In this document: positions 57,887-64,000 of the stretch, piece after piece | Layout: every line of letters starts with the position of its first letter | Numbering within the stretch: the stretch's first letter is position 1 | Source of the DNA: Bacillus vallismortis | GTDB taxonomy: Bacteria; Bacillota; Bacilli; Bacillales; Bacillaceae | Direction of reading: 5' to 3' | NCBI RefSeq assembly: GCF_004116955.1 | Contig: NZ_CP026362.1 | Span: 1,652,501-1,716,500, forward strand | DNA: 64,000 nt | Program-made: the position numbers and the translations under genes | The notes under the pieces: generated by a model | What the model was told of the DNA's origin: nothing | Database searches by the model: none | The model's input: only the letters and a program-made list of their open reading frames with translations

Positions 57887-58101
57887 ACAGCTGCTCTCCC
57901 CTTGCCAGTTTGATATAACAACATTATAATACGAACACACGTTCCGTTTCAATACCTCAATAAATGCCATGACTCCGAATCTGATTCGACAGATTCATAA
58001 AAACCAACTCTTGTCCATCTATTATAAAGGACAAACAAACTTACCAAACCTTTCCTCTGCTCATAGAGTATACAGAAAACCTTAAAATAGGAGGAAAATA
58101 C

Positions 58102-59430
58102 ATGTTTGGGTACTCTATGGTACAAATGGTGAGAGCAAATGCTCATAAGCTAGATTGGCCGTTACGGGAAAGCGTCTTGCAGCTTTACAAGCCCTTCAAA
58201 TGGACTCCTTGCTTCTTGCATCCATTTTTTGAAACCAAATTGAAAAACCGAAAAAAATTGTCAGTTATTATTGAATTTGAGGAAGGCTGTCACGAGACAG
58301 GCTTTCAAATGGCTGGAGAGGTGCTGCAAAAAGAAAAACGCAGCAAGCTAAAAAAACGTTTCAACAAAATCAATTGCTGCAGCGCGGAGGTGACCCCACA
58401 AGCGTTAGATTCACTTCTTTCTGAATGCAGCGATATCCGCAAAGTGTATTTAAACCGCGAAGTCAAAGCGCTTCTAGACACGGCAACCGAAGCAGGTCAC
58501 GCGAAGGAAGTCGTCAGAAACGGGCAGACCCTGACAGGAAAAGGTGTTACTGTCGCTGTTGTCGACACAGGAATCTACCCGCATCCTGATTTAGAAGGCA
58601 GGATTATCGGATTTGCGGACATGGTCAATCAAAAAACAGAGCCGTATGATGATAATGGCCATGGCACACACTGTGCAGGTGATGTAGCCAGCAGCGGAGC
58701 ATCTTCTTCCGGCCAATACCGCGGACCTGCGCCCAAAGCCAATCTAATCGGCGTGAAGGTATTGAACAAGACAGGATCTGGAACGTTAGCAGATATTATC
58801 GAAGGTGTGGAGTGGTGTATTCATTACAATGAGGACAACCCGAATGAAGCGATCGATATTATCAGTATGTCGCTTGGTGGCGATGCGCTTAGATATGATA
58901 ATGAACAGGAAGACCCGTTAGTCAGAGCGGTTGACGAAGCGTGGAACGCAGGGATTGTCGTCTGTGTCGCTGCCGGAAACTCCGGGCCTGATCCACAAAC
59001 GATCGCAAGCCCAGGTGTGAGCGAAAAGGTGATTACTGTAGGTGCCCTTGACGATAACAATACCGCAACCAGCGATGATGATACGGTCGCATCCTTCTCA
59101 AGCCGCGGGCCGACAGTATATGGGAAAGTAAAGCCCGATATTTTAGCGCCGGGTGTTGATATCATTTCCCTTCGCTCTCCGAATTCCTATATAGATAAGC
59201 TTCAAAAGTCAAGCCGTGTAGGATCTCAGTACTTTACAATGTCAGGAACATCGATGGCAACCCCAATCTGCGCAGGTATCGCAGCTTTAATTCTTCAGCA
59301 AAACCAGGACCTTTCACCTGATGAAGTGAAAGAGCTTTTGAAAAACGGCACGGACAAATGGAAAGATGAAGACCCGAACGTTTACGGAGCGGGCGCTATT
59401 AACGCAGAACATTCCATTCCCAGCCAATAG
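58102..59430 (+). CDS. aprX: AprX: intracellular alkaline serine protease (subtilase)
   Basis: 442 residues. Catalytic triad: Asp-155 in AVVDTGIYPHP, His-187 in NGHGTHCAGD, Ser-383 in GTSMATPICAG; oxyanion Asn-292 in AAGNSGP. The N-terminal 120 residues act as prodomain; no signal peptide is seen. AprX is reported from stationary-phase cells. AGGAGG precedes the ATG. Confidence 0.95.
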   Translation: MFGYSMVQMVRANAHKLDWPLRESVLQLYKPFKWTPCFLHPFFETKLKNRKKLSVIIEFEEGCHETGFQMAGEVLQKEKRSKLKKRFNKINCCSAEVTPQALDSLLSECSDIRKVYLNREVKALLDTATEAGHAKEVVRNGQTLTGKGVTVAVVDTGIYPHPDLEGRIIGFADMVNQKTEPYDDNGHGTHCAGDVASSGASSSGQYRGPAPKANLIGVKVLNKTGSGTLADIIEGVEWCIHYNEDNPNEAIDIISMSLGGDALRYDNEQEDPLVRAVDEAWNAGIVVCVAAGNSGPDPQTIASPGVSEKVITVGALDDNNTATSDDDTVASFSSRGPTVYGKVKPDILAPGVDIISLRSPNSYIDKLQKSSRVGSQYFTMSGTSMATPICAGIAALILQQNQDLSPDEVKELLKNGTDKWKDEDPNVYGAGAINAEHSIPSQ

Positions 59431-59440
59431 ACAGCTTCAT

Positions 59441-59475
59441 AAAGCCGGCAAATCCCTCTGCGGAACTGCCGGCTT
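59441..59475 (+). terminator. aprX terminator
   Basis: AAGCCGGCA (59441-59449) pairs with TGCCGGCTT (59467-59475), followed by TATGTTTTG. The stem is strong, the U-tract weak. Confidence 0.65.
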
Positions 59476-59540
59476 TATGTTTTGAATCTTTCCAATAATG
59501 AGATAAAATAATAAGAAAACGGAAGAAGGAAGTGGAAAAA

Positions 59541-60365
59541 ATGCCATATTTTATATGCAAAACATGCGGCGCACAACATGCGCAGACTGTAAATCCGCCG
59601 ACCTCTTGTCTGATTTGCGATGACGAAAGACAGTATATTCATCCGGATGGACAAGCTTGGACAACTCTTGAAAACATGCGTGAAAATGGTAACCTTCAAA
59701 ACATCCTTAAAAAGGAAGAAGAGCATCTTTTCAGCATCAAAACCGAACCAGAGTTTGCAATCGGACAAACAGCACATTTGATCCAGCATGAGGGCTTCAA
59801 CGCGCTATGGGATTGTATTTCATATCTTGATCAAAAGACAATTGACCAAATCAATGAATTAGGCGGAATTCAAGCCATCGCTTTGTCTCATCCGCATTAT
59901 TACTCTGCTCAGGTGGAGTGGGCTGAAGCGTTTCAGGCCCCGATCTATATTCATGAAGATGACAAAGAATGGGTGACAAGGCCAAGCAATCACATTCAGT
60001 TCTGGTCAGGTGAAACGTTAAACTTGAAGCCGGGACTGGCTCTTCACCGCTTGGGCGGACACTTTAAAGGCGGTGCTGTTCTCCATTGGCGCAACGGCAA
60101 TGAAGGGAAAGGCTGTCTATTGACCGGGGATATCATTGCGGTTGCGGCCGATCGGAACTGGGTCAGCTTTATGTACAGCTATCCAAATCTCATCCCCCTC
60201 CCCGCCTCCAAAGTTGAAGAAATAGCAGCCAAAGTAAAACCGCTGCAATTTAACCGGATTTATAATGCTTTTTCAAAAGTTGTCAAAGAAAATGCCGACG
60301 AAGCGGTCCAGCGTTCTGCTGTACGTTATATCAAGGCACTGAACAACAAGTTATTTCATACATAA
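59541..60365 (+). CDS. ymaE: YmaE: zinc-ribbon plus metallo-beta-lactamase-fold hydrolase
   Basis: 274 residues from ATG 59541 (AAGGAAG upstream; GTG at 59532 is possible). Residues 5-28 form a Cys4 zinc ribbon (CKTCGAQ and CLICDDE). An MBL-like domain follows with LSHPHYYSAQVEW in place of the canonical HxHxDH, HRLGGHFKGGAVLHW and LLTGDIIAVAADRNW; one metal site may be altered. Function unknown. Confidence 0.85.
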   Translation: MPYFICKTCGAQHAQTVNPPTSCLICDDERQYIHPDGQAWTTLENMRENGNLQNILKKEEEHLFSIKTEPEFAIGQTAHLIQHEGFNALWDCISYLDQKTIDQINELGGIQAIALSHPHYYSAQVEWAEAFQAPIYIHEDDKEWVTRPSNHIQFWSGETLNLKPGLALHRLGGHFKGGAVLHWRNGNEGKGCLLTGDIIAVAADRNWVSFMYSYPNLIPLPASKVEEIAAKVKPLQFNRIYNAFSKVVKENADEAVQRSAVRYIKALNNKLFHT

Positions 60366-60443
60366 AGGGTGAGGCGGCTCTTTTCCGTGTAAAAGATGCA
60401 GCAATTGGGAATAGTATCGTGTAGATTAAAAGGAGGAATATTG

Positions 60444-60800
60444 ATGGCACACTCGAATACACAGCTTTCTCAATGGCTGGAATCAAAAGTCGGCCAAACA
60501 CTTGATATTAGAAAAGGTGAATTGACCCATGATGAAGAGATTTCAGACTTGGATCAAATTGTTCTCCACCTTAAAAAAGTGGGGATGCGCAGCACCAATC
60601 ATCCTGATGACTATGTTGCAAACGAAGAACTCGTTTTAGAAGGAGAAGGAACAACATTCACAGAAGAAGGCAACATACCGCTTCCGCAAAATGCCTATGA
60701 GATTCCTTTATTAGGTGATATTCATATTCACCAAGAAAACGAAGGATTGAAGGTTGTAACAGATCGTGCAGTCTATACAATTGATGTCCAGCACAGCTGA
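60444..60800 (+). CDS. ymzB: YmzB: conserved protein
   Basis: 118 residues from ATG 60444 (AGGAGG 7 nt upstream). Soluble, acidic: SQWLESKVGQTLDIRKGE, DLDQIVLHLKKVG, ending DRAVYTIDVQHS. It is the gene next to the end of the pks cluster in strain 168. Function unknown. Confidence 0.8.
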   Translation: MAHSNTQLSQWLESKVGQTLDIRKGELTHDEEISDLDQIVLHLKKVGMRSTNHPDDYVANEELVLEGEGTTFTEEGNIPLPQNAYEIPLLGDIHIHQENEGLKVVTDRAVYTIDVQHS

Positions 60801-60820
60801 CAGTCAATTAAATACAGCTT

Positions 60821-60852
60821 AGCGCCTTTGATTTTTCATTCAAAGGCGCTGC
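60821..60852 (+). terminator. ymzB terminator
   Basis: AGCGCCTTTGA (60821-60831) pairs with TCAAAGGCGCT (60840-60850), with a weak T-tract after it; the opposite gene converges, so it may serve both. Confidence 0.7.
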
Positions 60853-60885
60853 TTTACATACAATATATGTTTGTGCATGCTATAC

Positions 60886-61536
60886 TTAGTGATTTGAACC
60901 GTTTCCTTTTACAGCTTTATTAAATTTCTTCCCTTCAGTCTCATATATTTCTTCCACGCAAATTGATTCTACATGCTGCATAATGACACGATTGATCCGT
61001 TCTTTATTCACTCGCACAGGGTCAAGCATCGCATGTAAAGCCAAGCCGTCAATCAACGCGTAAAGTCTCTCGGCTTCAATGTTTTTATCAGCACCCTGCT
61101 TCAGTAAATCGAATTCATCTAAATAGGCAATCAGTTTCCGCATGCCGCTGTAAATCCCGTCATGATTCGCATCATACATATCCTTTTTATGTCTGGCGTA
61201 GACCGTAAAAGCAAACCACACCTCCATCTCTCTAATTGTTTCTTCATTTGTCGGGACAATTTCAAGCAAAATATGCAACACTTTTTCCTTTGGAGGCAAA
61301 TCCTTCATTGCAATGTCCTGAATTCGGGCCAACGCTTTTTCTTGAACGAGTTTCATTGCAAAATCAAGCAGGTCATCCTGAGTAGGGAAATAATGGCGCA
61401 GTGCACCTAATGAAAGCCCTGCTTCCTTTGCAATATTTCTGGCTGAGGCTCCCTCCATCCCCCGCTTTAAAATCACCCGCCACGTCGCTTCTGCAATTTG
61501 TTTTCTTCTTTTCTTATGGTCAACTTGTTTTGGCAT
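60886..61536 (-). CDS. pksA: PksA-like TetR-family regulator
   Basis: 216 residues from ATG 61536, chosen because MPKQVDHKKRRKQIAEATW matches PksA; the frame is open further upstream. HTH (about 25-48: GASARNIAKEAGLSLGALRHYF) and a ligand-binding helical domain (REMEVWFAFTVYARHKKDM, RLYALIDGLALHAMLDPVRV). PksA controls the bacillaene cluster in strain 168. Here the cluster is not adjacent, so the target could be ymcC or itself. No strong ribosome site is seen. Confidence 0.88.
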   Translation of the reverse strand: MPKQVDHKKRRKQIAEATWRVILKRGMEGASARNIAKEAGLSLGALRHYFPTQDDLLDFAMKLVQEKALARIQDIAMKDLPPKEKVLHILLEIVPTNEETIREMEVWFAFTVYARHKKDMYDANHDGIYSGMRKLIAYLDEFDLLKQGADKNIEAERLYALIDGLALHAMLDPVRVNKERINRVIMQHVESICVEEIYETEGKKFNKAVKGNGSNH

Positions 61537-61578
61537 GGCTTTATTGTAGCAAGAAAAAAATAAGAGAGCAATTTTTAT

Positions 61579-61639
61579 AATACAGTTGTGTTGCAAAAAC
61601 AAAGGTGATAACATATTATCTAAATAACACAACTGTATT
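61579..61639. promoter_or_regulatory. Paired TetR-type operators between pksA and ymcC
   Basis: AATACAGTTGTGTT (61579-61592) and its exact reverse complement AACACAACTGTATT (61626-61639) flank the divergent promoters. Each is itself a near-palindrome (AAyACA-N2-TGTrTT), the usual TetR-operator shape. The second ends just before the ymcC ribosome site. Confidence 0.75.
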
Positions 61640-61656
61640 GAAAAGAGGGGAATGGA

Positions 61657-62214
61657 TTGAACGGTATCGCATGGATGATTGTCTTTTGCGAAATTGCGTT
61701 TTGGATTGTGATTGCTTTAGGGCTTGCTGTACGCTACCTATTCAAACAACATACATTAGGACTGCTATTCCTTGCCTTAACCCCAGTGATCGATTTGATT
61801 TTACTAGCGGCAACTGCTGCGGACCTTTACCGAGGTGCTTCAGCAACTGCAGCCCACGGGATTGCGGCTGTTTATATCGGTGTATCGATTGCTTTTGGAA
61901 AACAAATGATTCAATGGGCTGATGAAACATTTCAATATTATGTAGCAAAACAAGGGTCTAAACCGCTGAAACGCTATGGAATGAATCACGCCAAGCATTA
62001 TGCGAAAGGCTGGGTCAGACATGTGCTGGCTTACCTTATTGGTGCGGGATTATTAGCAGGAATGATCTATTTTATCAATGATTCTGCCAGAACCGGGGCA
62101 TTGAGCGGCATTCTTAAACTGTGGACTGTCATCATAGGCATTGACTTTCTCATTACAGCCAGCTATTTTATTTGGCCAAAAAAAGAAAAAGCTTCGAAGA
62201 ATTTCAGAAGTTAA
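61657..62214 (+). CDS. ymcC: YmcC: conserved membrane protein
   Basis: 185 residues from TTG 61657 (AGAGGGG 7 nt upstream). Five or so membrane segments: MIVFCEIAFWIVIALGLAV, LGLLFLALTPVIDLILLAA, GIAAVYIGVSIAFG, VLAYLIGAGLLAGMIYFI, WTVIIGIDFLITASYFIW. The name is by close match to YmcC of strain 168, next to pksA there too. Function unknown; the operator arrangement suggests control by the pksA-like TetR protein. Confidence 0.88.
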   Translation: MNGIAWMIVFCEIAFWIVIALGLAVRYLFKQHTLGLLFLALTPVIDLILLAATAADLYRGASATAAHGIAAVYIGVSIAFGKQMIQWADETFQYYVAKQGSKPLKRYGMNHAKHYAKGWVRHVLAYLIGAGLLAGMIYFINDSARTGALSGILKLWTVIIGIDFLITASYFIWPKKEKASKNFRS

Positions 62215-62231
62215 TTTGATGAAAAAGAAGG

Positions 62232-62258
62232 TCCTTTCCGCTAGTAAAGGGCTTTTTG
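62232..62258 (+). terminator. ymcC terminator
   Basis: GTCCTTT (62233-62239) pairs with AAAGGGC (62246-62252), followed by TTTTTGG. Confidence 0.75.
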
Positions 62259-62398
62259 GTTGTTGTCAATATATGTTATACTGTTTTTCGAAATACTAGA
62301 GCCCTAAACTCTTGCTATTTTTATAGAAATTAGCTTAAGAACTTCAGATTCTAGTCGAGTAACCGTTGTATGAGTCAGCTGGTGAAGGAGTGGCATGC

Positions 62399-62848
62399 TT
62401 GAGCCGAAAAGAACAGAACGAGCAGTGTAAAAAGCTAAACCTGAGCTCAACATTAATCGCAATTGTATCTATCATTCTTATCGTTGCCATTGCACTCGCG
62501 GTGATCTTCGGCGGCTTTTTCTTCGGGATGAAAGGATTATTCTCCATTCTGGGCATTACTTACGATTCCAATCAAACATTGGTTTTATTTATTTTGGTCT
62601 GTTTTGCTGTCGGCTTGATCATAGATCCACTCACAAAGGTTGTCTCTATGATTCTGGCAATATCATTTTCATTGAGAAAGACTGCTCCCTTTACTTTTAC
62701 ACTTTACTTTGTGAGCAACTTCATCACAATCTGTTTCGCAGATTACTTTATGCAGTCTATATATATTCCAGATGTCTTTCTTTTTGTAATATCAGCATTG
62801 ATGGCTTTCATTGAACTTGCCTTTGGTAACCAGCCGGAAGCGACTTAA
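62399..62848 (+). CDS. YrvL-family membrane protein
   Basis: 149 residues from TTG 62399 (AAGGAG 8 nt upstream). Four to five membrane segments: STLIAIVSIILIVAIALAVIF, FGGFFFGMKGLFSILGI, TLVLFILVCFAVGLIIDPL, and two more to the end. The GFFFGMKGLFSILGITYDS and CFAVGLIIDPLTK segments fit the YrvL family (known in B. subtilis as a regulator of oxalate decarboxylase/sigma-I-type sigma). It may have a regulatory role at the membrane. Confidence 0.6.
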   Translation: MSRKEQNEQCKKLNLSSTLIAIVSIILIVAIALAVIFGGFFFGMKGLFSILGITYDSNQTLVLFILVCFAVGLIIDPLTKVVSMILAISFSLRKTAPFTFTLYFVSNFITICFADYFMQSIYIPDVFLFVISALMAFIELAFGNQPEAT

Positions 62849-62864
62849 AATCGTCTGGGATGAT

Positions 62865-63556
62865 TCAAGCGTTTTTTGTCTTTACATCATTCCCATTGTC
62901 TAATTTTGCGAGATAATCGACAACAAAATGTAAAATGATTAGCGGAATAATAGAATCAATGATGATATATAAGCGGAAAACAAAGCCTAGCCAGTGAAGT
63001 TCTGATCACTCCCTGCTACAGCCCCTGATATGTATGAGCTCATCCAAAAGGAGTGATCAAACCAGGATGATGACCCAGTTTGAAATGGAACAAAAACACG
63101 AGAACAAACATTAAAGACCCTCTATAAATGATTTCCTCCGTTACACCGGCTGTTAAGGATACAACATTCTCATTCAATGAAACAGGCAGGATGGGCTGCG
63201 GCCGAAGCCTTTAACTCTTCCGCTCTTTCTTTGCTATATCTCGCCTTATCTTTGGGCTAAGTCTAAAACCGATGATACAATACATCACAGGGATTACATA
63301 TGAAAGACTTAATCGTTGGAAAAGATAGGATGCAAGGACCGTGAGGATCTATTTGTATTGCCGGCATAGTGAATCTGACTTGAATGAATGAAAGATCAGT
63401 AAAAGCGACTAAAGCTACAATAAACAAAGCGGGAATCCATAATCCGATCATCGTACGAACATAACACTTCACTCTTTCATTTCCATTTTCACCAGTCTTG
63501 ATATTTCTTTTAAACCTTTGGAAATCAAAGTATTCAAATATCGGTTCATAAATCAT
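62865..63556 (-). pseudogene. Decayed CPBP-family intramembrane protease gene
   Basis: The minus-strand start (MIYEPIFEYFDFQRFKRN, one membrane segment, to AIQIDPHGP) is intact. A frameshift near 63310 moves the reading to LSFQRLSLSYVIPVMYYIIGF, and a stop follows KERKS near 63210. Next, VVSLTAGVTEEIIYRGSLMFVL carries the CPBP glutamate motif (EExxYRG), and the end (LIILHFVVDYLAKLDNGND) another conserved His. Several lesions make it a pseudogene. Intact CPBP proteins are immunity or protein-maturation proteases. Confidence 0.75.
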
Positions 63557-63719
63557 TAAAAATAGAATGTACCCAGAAACACATTTCCATCACGAACCAC
63601 CCTCTTTTCATTTTTAAATTACTCATTTATAAAATCGGGCGACAGCCTCAAATTCTCTTCAACGCAAAACAAAACTCCCTGCTCATAAGAAACAGGAAGC
63701 AAAACAATGATGATTGAAT

Positions 63720-63806
63720 TTAGATTCTGCATTCAAAAACAAGGATTCCTTCATTCTCAATAGTCAGTTCATCCAAAATGATAACTATCTTTGGGCTTAA
63801 TGTCAT
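63720..63806 (-). CDS. Very small peptide gene
   Basis: 28 residues with a perfect AAGGAGGTGAG before ATG 63806: MTLSPKIVIILDELTIENEG then ILVFECRI. A hairpin (CTTCCTG with CAGGGAG) and T-run (about 63698-63665) follow on the same strand, making a complete short transcription unit. No family is recognised. Confidence 0.45.
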   Translation of the reverse strand: MTLSPKIVIILDELTIENEGILVFECRI

Positions 63807-64000
63807 GTTCTCACCTCCTTATATCCAAAATATACATTTTTTTAAATTATTTGTAAATGGTAGCTTGTTATCTGTTATTCCAAATGTGTACAAAAAAAGC
63901 ATTGATCCATTCAAAGAATGTTTCAATGCTGGAAAAATATATGAGCAAAGGGTATATTCTCCTTCACCACACCCCACTACATCACGCGTTTGAACATCTT

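Overview
The window is Bacillus subtilis-group DNA. It joins the late (tail, lysis and accessory) arm of an SPbeta-like prophage, about 1-45.74 kb, to host chromosome, about 45.74-64 kb. The host part reads in a familiar order: spoVK', cwlC, ymaB, nrdF-nrdE-nrdI, ymzA, ymzC, hfq, miaA, ymaF, ymaG, ebrA-ebrB, ymaD, ymaC, aprX, ymaE, ymzB, pksA-like, ymcC. This is the B. subtilis 168 order in reverse orientation. Gene names come from remembered family and locus knowledge, not from a search.

Prophage, 1-26.7 kb (plus strand): a tail-morphogenesis run with a probable tail tube protein, small accessory tail proteins, a first tail fibre, an XkdX-like peptide, a probable tail chaperone, the YomM tyrosine-recombinase-like protein, a DUF4238/SEC-C cargo gene, the giant tape measure CwlP carrying lytic transglycosylase and M23 peptidase domains, YomH/YomG/YomF-type tail-tip proteins, a beta-helix tail spike, a glycosidase-like fibre protein, and the lysis genes (BlyA amidase, an XhlA-like protein, a phi-LC3-type holin). 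Many of these genes start with TTG, and one appears to start with ATT.

Prophage, 26.7-45.7 kb (mostly minus strand): accessory or lysogenic-conversion genes. They are rapK-phrK quorum sensing; the uvrX-yolD error-prone polymerase operon behind two LexA boxes; yolC, yolB and yolA; a BsrE-type type I toxin-antitoxin; a broken GNAT gene; an LXG polymorphic toxin with SUKH immunity proteins; a second DUF4238 gene; the YokF secreted nuclease; a WHH-nuclease toxin with a SUKH partner; and a lactococcin-972-like bacteriocin with its ABC exporter/immunity pair. A block of six degenerate repeats about 60 bp apart lies close to the prophage end.

Junction: the prophage interrupts spoVK (a mother-cell sporulation AAA+ ATPase gene) just after Walker B. 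No integrase lies at this end. A small HTH-like phage gene sits directly downstream of the spoVK fragment in the same orientation, and its frame stays open across the junction. SPbeta in strain 168 interrupts spsM and excises during sporulation, so a spoVK-based version of that developmental switch is the most interesting hypothesis here.

Host part: a class Ib ribonucleotide reductase operon with paired NrdR boxes; a 189-bp sequence flanked by 21-bp direct repeats between nrdF and ymaB; the hfq/miaA group; an SMR efflux pair; and aprX. PksA-like regulator and ymcC genes sit next to ymzB, so the large bacillaene (pks) cluster that separates them in strain 168 is absent. Paired TetR-type operators lie between the pksA-like gene and ymcC. 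A decayed CPBP-protease gene lies near the right edge.
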